Source: Bacilli bacterium
GTDB taxonomy: Bacteria; Bacillota_I; Bacilli_A; RF39; UBA660
Assembly (NCBI GenBank): GCA_017459965.1
Contig: JAFUBW010000003.1
Span: forward strand, 1 to 44,574
DNA: 44,574 nt
Reading direction: 5' to 3'
Position 1 is the stretch's first letter, and each line of letters begins with the position of its first letter. The translations under genes were made by a program, and so were the position numbers. This document shows positions 1-8,129 of the stretch, piece by piece. A model generated the notes under the pieces. That model ran no database searches. It was not told the DNA's origin and saw only the letters and a program-made list of their open reading frames with translations.

Positions 1-506
1 ATGATAGTAATGATACTAAAAGAGGATTGTTATATTTTCAACCAGGTGATGAGACAGTACGTTTAGATGCTAGAAATTCAGCTGGTACTGCTGGGCAAGG
101 AAAACTTAACTTGCTGGGTAATCCGGTGATGGTGAATGGGAAAGAGATTGGAGAATTTGCCGGAGTAAATCCTGATGCAGTTAATCTTGCAAACGCGACA
201 GATAAAAGTGTGGGAAGTATAACTTTATCTGCTGGGACTTGGTTTGTATATTTTAATGTTCGTTTTGCAACTAATGCTACTGGTAGAAGATATGCTGCTT
301 TGTTTACTGATTCTTCTTGTTCATCTGGTACTGGTATTTTAGGTTCTAATGCTGTAAATGCAGTTAATGGTGGACAAACTTTTGTTAATGCACAACAAAT
401 ACTTAATCATAGTGCTTCAAGAACTTATTATGTTTGTGCTTATCAAAATAGTGGTTCTACTTTATCTACTACTGCTAGAATTCAAGCTATTAGAATTGAT
501 TACTGA
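1..506 (+). CDS. Fibre-like surface protein, C-terminal part (5' end outside window)
   Basis: The frame is open to the left edge, so the 167 visible residues are only the C-terminus and no start can be given. The first part reads like a phage tail-fibre shaft module, with a GNPVMVNGKEIGE segment close to the 'gNpl.vNGk' motif of fibre proteins. The last ~120 residues are rich in Ser, Thr, Asn, Ala and aromatic residues (SAGTWFVYFNVRFATNATG, then a Cys-containing loop and RTYYVCAYQNSGS). This looks like a C1q/TNF-like or fibre-head beta-sandwich. A related architecture, with its membrane anchor visible, is encoded at 10720-11619. Codons are T-ending (GCT, GTT, TCT, ACT), unlike the A-ending codons of neighbouring housekeeping genes, which suggests transfer or a different selection regime. 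Function as a surface adhesin is inference. Confidence 0.7.
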   Translation, partial: DSNDTKRGLLYFQPGDETVRLDARNSAGTAGQGKLNLLGNPVMVNGKEIGEFAGVNPDAVNLANATDKSVGSITLSAGTWFVYFNVRFATNATGRRYAALFTDSSCSSGTGILGSNAVNAVNGGQTFVNAQQILNHSASRTYYVCAYQNSGSTLSTTARIQAIRIDY

Positions 507-510
507 ATAA

Positions 511-541
511 AAAATAACAAGTTTTTAACTTGTTATTTTTA
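511..541. terminator. Bidirectional intrinsic terminator
   Basis: An 11-bp stem AAAATAACAAG / CTTGTTATTTT (511-521 and 529-539) with a 7-nt loop lies between two convergent genes. It has T-rich sequence on the + side and A-rich sequence on the other, so it can work in both directions. Confidence 0.8.
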
Positions 542-552
542 TTTATTATTAA

Positions 553-945
553 TTATATTAATGGATTTTCTACATCTGATACTGTTAATGATTGATCTTG
601 TTTATTTAAATAAGAAACATATAGAATAATTAAGGCGCTTATAACAGTTAATATATTTGTAGTTAGTAAAAGTGAGCTTTTATATTTTGCTCTTGTATTA
701 TTTTTTTCACTTTTATAATTACTAAATCCAACATATAATGATATTAAAACTGCTATTAAAATTAGTATTCTATTATAAAAAGATATATTTAAAGCTTCTT
801 CGTTTGAATATATCTTTTTTTGATTATTTATATTTCTTTTTTCATCAAGAGTTATTGATAGGCTTATAAATGAACCTATAATAAATAAAATAGAAGATAA
901 AACATTTAAATTTATTAAATTATTATCATTATTAGTATTATTCAT
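553..945 (-). CDS. Small three-helix membrane protein of unknown function
   Basis: The product is a 130-residue protein beginning MNNTNNDNN, with three hydrophobic helices at roughly residues 12-32, 57-78 and 92-114 and short charged loops between them. The reading frame extends upstream to 1065, but that would overlap the start of murJ on the other strand. I therefore prefer the ATG whose first base is 945, although no clear ribosome-binding site precedes either choice. It is one of only two minus-strand genes in the window and lies divergent to murJ, sharing the ~95-bp gap with it. I recognise no family. It shares a bidirectional terminator with the fibre-like gene on its 3' side. Confidence 0.65.
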   Translation of the reverse strand: MNNTNNDNNLINLNVLSSILFIIGSFISLSITLDEKRNINNQKKIYSNEEALNISFYNRILILIAVLISLYVGFSNYKSEKNNTRAKYKSSLLLTTNILTVISALIILYVSYLNKQDQSLTVSDVENPLI

Positions 946-987
946 ATTAAATTTTATGAATAGTGTAAATATAATATGTAAAGTACT

Positions 988-1015
988 TTGTTTTTGCTCA
1001 TTTTTATTATATAAT
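988..1015 (+). promoter_or_regulatory. Possible promoter of murJ operon
   Basis: TTGTTT, a 16-bp spacer and TATAAT (1010-1015) lie 25 bp before the murJ start. The -35 matches the consensus weakly. It lies in the gap shared with the divergent minus-strand gene. Confidence 0.45.
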
Positions 1016-1040
1016 ATAAGTATTAAGAAAGAGTGAAAAT

Positions 1041-2672
1041 ATGGAAAATAAAAAGAAAACTTCATTTGCTAGCAATGTATTTATGTTGATGGCTTCGAAT
1101 ATATTAATTAAAGTATTAGGTCTTGTATATAGACTTGCTATTACAAATGTAAAAGGATTTGGGGATCTTGGGAATGGTTATTATTCAGCGGGATATCAAG
1201 TATATGCTGTACTTTTAATAATATCATCTCAAGGTATACCAGGTGCAGTATCTAAACTTGTATCTGCTAAAGTAGCTAAAGGAGAATATAATAAGGCACA
1301 TAGAATATTTAAAATATCTATGTATGTATTTGGTCTTATTGGATTAATATGTTCATTGCTATTATTATTTGGAGGTAAATTTGTAGCAACTAATATACTA
1401 AATGTTCCAGATGTAAAATATGTATTATGGGTTCTTTCTCCAGCTATTTTCTTTGTATGTGTATCTGCTGTTATAAGAGGATATTTTGCTGGACTTGGTA
1501 CAATGAAAGCATCTTCAACATCACAATCTTTAGAACAATTATTTAACTGTATACTTACAATAACATTTGTATATTCCTTGGTAGGTAAAGATGCATATAT
1601 AATGGCTGCAGGAGGTAATGTATCTACAACTCTTGCTGTATTAATATCATTTTCTTATCTATTATTATTTTATAAAAAGAATATTAAAAAGTATAAAGAA
1701 AAATCAAATGATGAAGTTATCATAAATAAAGAAGAAAATAAAAAAATTGCAAAACTAATTATAATGACTGCAATACCACTTACTATAGGATCAGTTATTA
1801 GTGTTGTTACATCCTTTATAGATACAGTGACAGTTAGTAATTGTATTCAAATTGCATATAGTAATATACTTCCAACTAAAACATTACTTGAAAAAGAAGC
1901 AATGAAAGCAGCTGGTATTTTATCTAAAGTAGATACACTTGTTAATTTACCACTTGCTGTTAATTTATCATTCTATTTTGCACTTATTCCAGAGATAACA
2001 TCATTAATTTCTAAAAAGAATTTTAAAGAAGCAGCAAGAAAAATATCATCATCAATTGCGACATCATTATTTATAATAATTCCTTGTGCAGTAGGATTTA
2101 TTACACTTTCTGATTCAATACTTAAAATGCTTTATCCAAATGCATCAGATGGTGCACTTGTACTTCAAATTGCATCTGTAACAATGATAATAGTAGCAAT
2201 TAATCATACACTTCAAGGTTCATTATTTGGACTTGGTAAAATGTATACACCTGCAATTGCATTATTATGTGGAAGTGCAGTAAAAATAGTATTAAATATG
2301 ATATTAATAAGTAATCCAAATATAGGAATGTATGGAGCACCAATTAGTTCATTTATTTGTCAGTTAATAACATTCTTAATAATATATATTACATTAAAGA
2401 AATCTATTGATTTTAAAGTAGATATAAATAAATCAATAATAAAACCAGTTATATCTGCAATTATTATGGCAACAGTTATATTAATCATGCAATATACACT
2501 TGGTAATGTAATAGGAAATACTATTCTTACATTAACATGTATATTAGTAGGTGCTTTTATATACCTTATGTTCATTGTTATATTAAAAGTATTTACTAAA
2601 GAAGAGATATTAAACTTTCCATTTGGAAGTAAAATATATAAAGTCTTAAATAAATTAAGATTATATAATTAA
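1041..2672 (+). CDS. murJ: Lipid II flippase, MurJ/YtgP-type (MOP superfamily)
   Basis: This is a polytopic membrane protein of 543 residues, the usual size for Bacillus YtgP/SpoVB-type transporters (about 14 helices). The N-terminus (FASNVFMLMASNILIKVLG...YRLAITN) and the SQGIPGAVSKLVSAKVAKGEY stretch are typical of the SpoVB/YtgP branch of the MOP superfamily. YtgP moves undecaprenyl-linked peptidoglycan precursor across the membrane. Start: the ATG follows an AGAAAGAGTG ribosome-binding site. It is followed after 11 nt by alr, then murT and gatD, so a peptidoglycan role is more likely than export of another polysaccharide. A Wzx-type exporter of the rhamnan made from genes further right cannot be excluded from sequence alone. 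Confidence 0.85.
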   Translation: MENKKKTSFASNVFMLMASNILIKVLGLVYRLAITNVKGFGDLGNGYYSAGYQVYAVLLIISSQGIPGAVSKLVSAKVAKGEYNKAHRIFKISMYVFGLIGLICSLLLLFGGKFVATNILNVPDVKYVLWVLSPAIFFVCVSAVIRGYFAGLGTMKASSTSQSLEQLFNCILTITFVYSLVGKDAYIMAAGGNVSTTLAVLISFSYLLLFYKKNIKKYKEKSNDEVIINKEENKKIAKLIIMTAIPLTIGSVISVVTSFIDTVTVSNCIQIAYSNILPTKTLLEKEAMKAAGILSKVDTLVNLPLAVNLSFYFALIPEITSLISKKNFKEAARKISSSIATSLFIIIPCAVGFITLSDSILKMLYPNASDGALVLQIASVTMIIVAINHTLQGSLFGLGKMYTPAIALLCGSAVKIVLNMILISNPNIGMYGAPISSFICQLITFLIIYITLKKSIDFKVDINKSIIKPVISAIIMATVILIMQYTLGNVIGNTILTLTCILVGAFIYLMFIVILKVFTKEEILNFPFGSKIYKVLNKLRLYN

Positions 2673-2683
2673 AGGAGTTTTTT

Positions 2684-3787
2684 ATGAACGAATTAATAAT
2701 TAATATTGAAGATTTAGTACATAATATAAATGTAATTAAATCAAAAGAAGAAGAAAATTATACAATAATAGCGGTAGTTAAAGGAAATGCTTATGGCTGT
2801 GATTTAAAACAGTATGTAGAAATATTAAAAGATATGGATATTGAATATTTTGCTGTGGCATCATATGCTGAAGTTATTGAATTTAGAAAATACTTTACTG
2901 ATAAGTTACTTTTATTAACACCTTATTCTGATGAAAAAATAGTTAATGATTTAATTGATAAAGATATAATATTTACAATAGATTCAATTAGACAAGCTAA
3001 AATAATAGATAAAATTGCTAAAGAGAAAGACAAAAAAATTTATGCACATATTAAAATAGATACTGGATTAAATAGATATGGATATAAATTTAATGATATA
3101 GAATCAATTATTAATACTATTAATAATACTGAAAAAATTAAATATTATGGAATATATTCACATTTATCAAATTCACTTGCTAAAAACAGTAAATTTAGTG
3201 AACTTCAATATAAAAGATTTATAAATGTTATTGACAAATTAAGTGAAAACAATATTGATTTTAAATTAAAACATATATGCAATTCATCCGGTTATTTTAA
3301 ATATCCTAATATGCATCTAAATGCTGCAAGAATAGGTTCTGCTTTTATAGGACAAGCAACAGGTATTAAAACAGATTTAAAGAAAATAGGTACATTTCAT
3401 ACTCATATAACTAAAATAATAGATGTAAAAAAAGGTGATTATATAGGATATGCTAAAAGTTATAAAGTTAAACGAAATATGACACTTGCAGTTCTTCCAA
3501 CAGGATACTTTGATGGTATAGGTAAAACATTAATAGAACAGAGATTTATGTTTAAAAGCAAGGTTAAAAGATTATTAATAGATACAAAAAAATTATTTAA
3601 AAAAGATTATTATACTATTAATAATATGAATGTAATTGGTCAAATAGGAATGCATGATGTAATGCTTGATATAACAGGCAAGGAATATAATGTAAATGAT
3701 GACTTATATTTTTATATAAAACCAACTTTAATAGATTCTAGTATAAAAAGGGTGTATAAAGAAAATAATAAAAAGATAGTAGAATAA
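2684..3787 (+). CDS. alr: Alanine racemase
   Basis: This PLP enzyme interconverts L- and D-alanine and supplies D-Ala for the peptidoglycan stem peptide. The PLP-binding lysine is K33 in VVKGNAYG (family VVKxNAYGHG). The C-terminal beta-domain carries the IGYAKSY segment whose Y256 corresponds to the second catalytic base, followed by AVLPTGYFDGI, matching the family 'AVlPiGYaDG'. At 367 residues it has normal length. The C-terminus is divergent (IGMHDVMLDIT replaces the usual CMDQ.MVD.T), but key residues are present. Start: ATG preceded by AAAGGAG. It lies 11 nt after murJ and 11 nt before murT in one operon. A serine-racemase activity, as in VanT, cannot be excluded, but the membrane domain of VanT is missing. 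Confidence 0.93.
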   Translation: MNELIINIEDLVHNINVIKSKEEENYTIIAVVKGNAYGCDLKQYVEILKDMDIEYFAVASYAEVIEFRKYFTDKLLLLTPYSDEKIVNDLIDKDIIFTIDSIRQAKIIDKIAKEKDKKIYAHIKIDTGLNRYGYKFNDIESIINTINNTEKIKYYGIYSHLSNSLAKNSKFSELQYKRFINVIDKLSENNIDFKLKHICNSSGYFKYPNMHLNAARIGSAFIGQATGIKTDLKKIGTFHTHITKIIDVKKGDYIGYAKSYKVKRNMTLAVLPTGYFDGIGKTLIEQRFMFKSKVKRLLIDTKKLFKKDYYTINNMNVIGQIGMHDVMLDITGKEYNVNDDLYFYIKPTLIDSSIKRVYKENNKKIVE

Positions 3788-3798
3788 GGAGTAATTAT

Positions 3799-5169
3799 AT
3801 GAGAAAAATATGGTTTTTTATAGTTCTTTTAGGAACAAAATTTGGTTTATTATTATGTAAGTTATTTCATAAGCAAGGATCAATGATTGCAGGTAAAACA
3901 GCAATTTTCTTTCAAAAAGATTTTGTAAAATATTTTACTAATATAGATTATAATAAAGTTTTTTTTGTAACAGGTACAAATGGTAAAAGTACAACTACTA
4001 ATTTACTTTATCATACATTAAAAACATCAGGAAAAAATATTGCTTCTAATGTGGAAGGCGCTAATATGATGAGTGGAGTTGCTACTACACTTATTAAAAA
4101 TTCCAATATATTTGGTAAATTTAATAAAGAATTTTTAGTGCTTGAAATAGATGAAAGAAGTCTAAGAAATATATTTAAAGTATTACCAGCGAAAAACTTA
4201 TGTATATCTAATCTTCAAAAAGATCAAGTACAAAGAAATGGTGACCCAGATTTTATTTATCAAATGTTTAAAAATTCATTAAATAAAGATGTAACTTTAT
4301 ATGTAAATAATGAAGAAGTTAGAAGTAGAAGTTTAGAAGATTATGTAAATAAAAGTATTTATTTTTCTTTAGAAAGAAACTCAAAAACATTTGAAAAACA
4401 TGATTTCTATGATGTTACTTGTCCATGTCCTAAATGTTCTCATAAAATAGAATATGAATATTATAATATAGAAAATATTGGTAAATTTAAATGCAGTCAT
4501 TGTGGTTATAAATCAAATACAAAAGTAGATACTTTAATTACTGATGTTGACTTTGATAACAAATCGTTTAAAGAAGGAAAAGATACATATAAAGTAAAAT
4601 ATGCAAATCCATTTATGATGTATAATTATGCACTTGTAATATCAGTGTGTAAAAGATTTAATATAGATGCTAATACTATAGAAGAAGGATTTTTATCATT
4701 TATAAATCCAGCCGATAGAAGAGAAACTTATTTTTATCATGGTAAGACTATTAGATATTTAAGAATGAAACAAGAAAATCCAGAAACACTTCAAAATGCA
4801 CTTGATACAATCGCAAGAGATAAAAATAAAAAAGCCGTTTATATGGGACTTTATGAAATAAAAGACTTTAAACCAGCATATAATAATACATTTTATTTCT
4901 TTGATTGTGACTTTAAGAAAATTGTAGAAACAGATGTAGAACAATATGTATGTTTTTCAAAAACTGCATCATATGAAACTGCTAATAGAATGTTATACGC
5001 AGGAGTTGATAACAAAAAATTGAAAGTATATGATGTAGAAGATGATTTTGATCTTATTTTTGAAGATATAGATAAATTAAAATCAGAAACAATATATATT
5101 ATTACTGGTATGAAACCATATCATAAAATAAAAGCATTCTTTAATAAAGAAGGTGAAAACAATGATTAA
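3799..5169 (+). CDS. murT: MurT-type Mur ligase (lipid II isoglutaminyl synthase subunit), divergent C-terminal domain
   Basis: Known MurT proteins bind ATP and lipid II and, with GatD, amidate the alpha-carboxylate of D-Glu in the stem peptide. Seen here: a P-loop GTNGKST at residues 59-65; the Cys ribbon typical of MurT, with C208/C210/C213 and C232/C235; and a DUF1727 C-terminal domain from about residue 300. That last domain is unusual. The family KNPaG motif reads K324-QENPET, and the family segment with conserved Asn-Asp and Ala-Asp-Gly-x-Asp, which I believe supplies the third member of the glutaminase triad, reads YEIKDFKP at 352-359. These changes parallel the loss of catalytic residues in GatD. 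Start: ATG after AAGGAG. The length of 456 is normal. Ligase activity is likely; the source of ammonia is unclear. Confidence 0.85.
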   Translation: MRKIWFFIVLLGTKFGLLLCKLFHKQGSMIAGKTAIFFQKDFVKYFTNIDYNKVFFVTGTNGKSTTTNLLYHTLKTSGKNIASNVEGANMMSGVATTLIKNSNIFGKFNKEFLVLEIDERSLRNIFKVLPAKNLCISNLQKDQVQRNGDPDFIYQMFKNSLNKDVTLYVNNEEVRSRSLEDYVNKSIYFSLERNSKTFEKHDFYDVTCPCPKCSHKIEYEYYNIENIGKFKCSHCGYKSNTKVDTLITDVDFDNKSFKEGKDTYKVKYANPFMMYNYALVISVCKRFNIDANTIEEGFLSFINPADRRETYFYHGKTIRYLRMKQENPETLQNALDTIARDKNKKAVYMGLYEIKDFKPAYNNTFYFFDCDFKKIVETDVEQYVCFSKTASYETANRMLYAGVDNKKLKVYDVEDDFDLIFEDIDKLKSETIYIITGMKPYHKIKAFFNKEGENND

Positions 5170-5887
5170 TGTACTATGGATGTATCCTGATATACTTAAT
5201 CTTCATGGTGAAAGAGCTAATGCTAAGGCTTTTGAAGTAATAGGTAAAAAATTAGGTTTAAAAGTAAAAATAGATAGACTTGATGATTTAGATGAAAAAG
5301 TAGAATTTGATAAATATGATATACTTTTATTTAACGCTGGACAATTAAAGGAAATTGAAGTACTTTCAAATGTATTAAAAAATCAAATAAATGATTTAAA
5401 AAAATATATAAAAGATAAAAAAATAATATTTGTAACAGGTACAACAGGGGCATTATTCTCAAATAATATACAAAGACTTGATGGTACATCTTTTAAAGGA
5501 TTAAATATATTTGATGCAGATATTAAAGAAAGAGAATATGTACTAGGTGATGATTTATATTTTGGATTTAAAAAAATGAAAATAGTAGGTCCGCAAATAC
5601 AAATGATAGATATAGATATAAAAGATGAAAAACCATTTGGTAAAGTTATTTATGGTTATGGAAATAATGGTAAAGGCGATGAAGGTATTATTAAAAATAA
5701 TGTGATATTTACAAACACACTAGGACCTGTACTTGTTAAAAATCCATGGTTATTAGAATATTTATTTGACTTAGTAATTAAAAATAAAAAATTAAAAGTC
5801 AAAAAGAAAAAAATTAAATATGATTTAGAAAAAAAATCACTTGAATCATGTGAAGCGTTTATTAATAAAAAATTAGAAAATAAATAG
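5162..5887 (+). CDS. gatD: GatD-like class I amidotransferase lacking the catalytic Cys and His
   Basis: This 241-residue protein has the length and order of GatD: MYPDILNLHGERAN at the N-terminus (family YPdlLNlYGDrGN), YGYGNN near 164-169 and LGPVLVKNP at 187-195 (family HGPlLpKNP). The nucleophile motif ICGGYQ reads VTGTTG (91-96), so Thr92 replaces the catalytic Cys, and TYLHGP reads TNTLGP, so Leu187 replaces the catalytic His. GGGQD near residue 60 is also lost. It should therefore not hydrolyse glutamine by the known mechanism. I chose the ATG eight bases inside the murT stop because AAGGTG sits just upstream; a GTG three codons earlier is the alternative. The overlap implies coupled translation with murT. 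A scaffold role, or an ammonia-dependent complex, is inference. Confidence 0.82.
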   Translation: MINVLWMYPDILNLHGERANAKAFEVIGKKLGLKVKIDRLDDLDEKVEFDKYDILLFNAGQLKEIEVLSNVLKNQINDLKKYIKDKKIIFVTGTTGALFSNNIQRLDGTSFKGLNIFDADIKEREYVLGDDLYFGFKKMKIVGPQIQMIDIDIKDEKPFGKVIYGYGNNGKGDEGIIKNNVIFTNTLGPVLVKNPWLLEYLFDLVIKNKKLKVKKKKIKYDLEKKSLESCEAFINKKLENK

Positions 5888-5916
5888 TTGTAAAAATTAA
5901 CCTTGTATAGTAAAAT
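5888..5916 (+). promoter_or_regulatory. Sigma-A-type promoter of yebC
   Basis: TTGTAA (5888-5893), a 17-bp spacer and TAAAAT (5911-5916) lie 27 bp before the yebC start, immediately after the gatD stop. Confidence 0.7.
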
Positions 5917-5942
5917 ATACTAAGTTAAAAAGGAGTGAAATT

Positions 5943-6662
5943 ATGGGAAGAGCATATGAAGTAAGAAAAGCATCTATTCAAAAAAATGGTGCCATAAAAG
6001 CAAAATTATATTCTAATTTTGCTAAAGAAATATATTTGGCTGCTAAAAATGGTGGTACTGATCCAGATTCTAATGCAAATTTAAAAAGACTAATGGATCA
6101 AGCTAAAAAAAGCCAAGTGCCATCAGATATAATTAAAAGAGCAATTGATAAAGTAAATTCAGGTGTAGATGAAAATTATACATCTTGTAGATATGAAGGT
6201 TTCGGACCAGGGAGTAGTACATTAATTGTAGATTGTCTTACTGATAATGTTAATAGAACAGTTGGTTTTGTAAGAGCAGCTTTTACAAAATGTAAAGGTA
6301 AATTAGGTGTAGAAAACTCAGTATCACATTTTTATGAAAACTTAGCAATATTCGCAGTTAAAGGATACACTGAAGAAGAACTATTTGAAAGTTTAATGAT
6401 GAATGATGTTAATGTTAAAGATATAGAAACAGATGATGATGTAGTAATTATTACAGGTGAAGCTAAAGAATATAATAATATTAGAAAAGCATTAATTAGT
6501 ATTAATTCAGAAATTGATTTAGAAGTTGATGAAATAGCTATGGTACCACTTGATAAAGTTACATTAGAAAATGATGAAGATAAAGAAATGTTTGATAAAT
6601 TACTTAATATGCTTGATGATATAGAAGATGTACAAAATGTATATCATAATGTAGAACTATAA
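5943..6662 (+). CDS. yebC: YebC/TACO1 family protein
   Basis: This is a cytoplasmic protein of 239 residues, full length for the family. The N-terminus has the conserved block GRAYEVRKASIQKNGAIKAK (family GRs.kw..ik..Kg..DakR.k.f.k), followed by a helical domain containing NLKRLMDQAKKSQVPSDIIKRAI. The second domain has YEGFGPGSSTLIVDCLTDNVNRT, characteristic of YebC. Members have been described as transcription factors (PmpR) and as factors acting on the ribosome; which applies here cannot be read from sequence. Start: ATG after AAAGGAGTG. It has its own promoter and terminator, so it is monocistronic. Confidence 0.93.
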   Translation: MGRAYEVRKASIQKNGAIKAKLYSNFAKEIYLAAKNGGTDPDSNANLKRLMDQAKKSQVPSDIIKRAIDKVNSGVDENYTSCRYEGFGPGSSTLIVDCLTDNVNRTVGFVRAAFTKCKGKLGVENSVSHFYENLAIFAVKGYTEEELFESLMMNDVNVKDIETDDDVVIITGEAKEYNNIRKALISINSEIDLEVDEIAMVPLDKVTLENDEDKEMFDKLLNMLDDIEDVQNVYHNVEL

Positions 6663-6689
6663 GAAAGAATAATTCTTTCTTTTTTTTTT
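6662..6689 (+). terminator. Intrinsic terminator of yebC
   Basis: The stem AGAAAGAA / TTCTTTCT (6662-6669 and 6673-6680) has a 3-nt loop and is followed by nine T residues. Confidence 0.85.
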
Positions 6690-6695
6690 ATAAAG

Positions 6696-6704
6696 TGTTA
6701 TAAT
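6696..6704 (+). promoter_or_regulatory. Extended -10 promoter of the VanY-type gene
   Basis: TGTTATAAT (TG at 6696-6697, TATAAT at 6699-6704) lies 27 bp before the start. The position of a -35 box coincides with the T tract of the preceding terminator and is a poor match, so the TG motif probably compensates. Confidence 0.65.
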
Positions 6705-6730
6705 ATAATTGAAAATAGGGAAGTGTTTTT

Positions 6731-8083
6731 ATGGGTAGAAGAAGGCGAAAAGGAAGAATAAGATGGAATAGAGTCTTTATAGTATTATTTATTATATTGT
6801 TTATTGTATTTGTTATAAAATTAACAAATTATATTTTATATAATAATAAAGTTTATAATACTGTTGTAGAATCATCCGCAAAAGATGCGTTAATAAATAA
6901 AAAATATAAAAAACTTAGAATTTATAATAAAACAATTGATTTAATAAAATCAGACAATGTTTCTATTGTAATAAAAAATAAAAACACTAAAGTATATCTA
7001 GAATCCAAAAATGTAGAAAAAAATATGGATATTACAGTTAAAACTTATAACAAAAGATTACATTTTGATAACTTTCCTAAAGTAAAATCTTTATTTATTG
7101 AAAATAAAGGTATAGTTAAAAAATCTTCTAAAGTAGAAATAACACTTCCAAAATATTTAACTAAAAATCATATTGTAGATGTATATGGTGTTAGAAATGA
7201 TAATAGAGTTAATCAAATAGATTTAGCAGAAAAAGTAGAAAATACAATTACTATAAAACCACAAAAACAATATGAAAGATATTTTATAACATATATAAAA
7301 TTAGATGATATAAAAATAAAAAATTCAACAGTTAATTCTGGTTCTATAGTTAATTTAAATATAAAATATGTTCCAGAAGTTGCTACTATAAAAGATTATG
7401 AATATACTGATATAGGTGATATATTTATGATAAATAAAGATAAAAAAATAGTTGCAAAAAAAGCAGGTAAAAGTACAATAACAATAAAACATACTTATCA
7501 AAATATAACAAAAACTGCAACTATAACTGTTAAAGAAGAAAAAAATAATATAGAAGTTAAAAATGGTATTACATATGTGAATGGTATATTAATTGCAAAT
7601 AAAACATATTCACTTCCAAAAGATTATGATCCAGGTAAAATAAACGACGATGCTTTAAAAGCTTTTGAAGAAATGAGACAAGCAGCTTCAAAAGATAAAA
7701 TTACATTATGGATACAATCTGGATATAGATCATATAAAACTCAAGAAGAACTATATAATAATTATGTAAAACAAAATGGTAAAGAAAAGGCTGATACTTT
7801 TTCAGCAAGACCAGGTCATTCTGAACATCAATCAGGATATGCAATGGACTTAAATATAATAGATTCATCTTTTGAAGGTACAAAAGAAGCAATATGGATA
7901 GAAAAGAATTGTTATAAATATGGTTTTATATTAAGATATCCAAAAGGTAAAGAAAAGATAACAGGTTATAAATATGAACCTTGGCATTTAAGATATTTAG
8001 GAAAAGATCTAGCTAAAAAAGTTTTTTCTAGTGGATTAACACTTGAAGAATATCTAGGAATAGATTCGAAATATAAAGACTAA
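6731..8083 (+). CDS. Membrane-anchored D-Ala-D-Ala carboxypeptidase (VanY/M15B) with Ig-like domain
   Basis: Layout: a very basic N-terminus (MGRRRRKGR) and one transmembrane helix at about 14-36; an uncharacterised extracellular region; a bacterial Ig-like (BIG2) domain at roughly 195-275; and a VanY domain from about 290. The zinc-peptidase signature SEHQSGYAMD (364-373, family SxHxxGxAxD) gives H366 and D373, and EPWHLRYLG gives H419. SGYRS is also present. Such enzymes remove the terminal D-Ala from peptidoglycan stem peptides and so limit cross-linking. The start ATG is preceded by AGGGAAG. The gene has its own extended -10 promoter. Nothing suggests vancomycin resistance, since no vanHAX-type genes are near; this is a housekeeping trimming enzyme by inference. 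Confidence 0.9.
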   Translation: MGRRRRKGRIRWNRVFIVLFIILFIVFVIKLTNYILYNNKVYNTVVESSAKDALINKKYKKLRIYNKTIDLIKSDNVSIVIKNKNTKVYLESKNVEKNMDITVKTYNKRLHFDNFPKVKSLFIENKGIVKKSSKVEITLPKYLTKNHIVDVYGVRNDNRVNQIDLAEKVENTITIKPQKQYERYFITYIKLDDIKIKNSTVNSGSIVNLNIKYVPEVATIKDYEYTDIGDIFMINKDKKIVAKKAGKSTITIKHTYQNITKTATITVKEEKNNIEVKNGITYVNGILIANKTYSLPKDYDPGKINDDALKAFEEMRQAASKDKITLWIQSGYRSYKTQEELYNNYVKQNGKEKADTFSARPGHSEHQSGYAMDLNIIDSSFEGTKEAIWIEKNCYKYGFILRYPKGKEKITGYKYEPWHLRYLGKDLAKKVFSSGLTLEEYLGIDSKYKD

Positions 8084-8095
8084 TTAATAAAAACA

Positions 8096-8127
8096 TGTTA
8101 TAATAACCCTCATAAAGGAGGGTTTTT
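8096..8127 (+). promoter_or_regulatory. Overlapping promoter, hairpin and Shine-Dalgarno element
   Basis: An extended -10 TGTTATAAT (8096-8104) predicts initiation near 8111. That start lies at the end of the 5' arm of the hairpin AACCCTC / GAGGGTT (8105-8111 and 8118-8124, loop ATAAAG, followed by five T). The 3' arm contains the AAGGAGGG Shine-Dalgarno of the next gene. Transcripts reading through from the upstream gene would form the hairpin (termination and/or a masked ribosome site). Transcripts from the local promoter lack the 5' arm and leave it free. Confidence 0.6.
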
Positions 8128-8129
8128 AT

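Noticed and set aside
6731-8083. Vancomycin-resistance determinant because of the VanY-type domain
   Set aside because: No vanR/S, vanH, vanA/B or vanX-like neighbours; such carboxypeptidases are ordinary wall enzymes.
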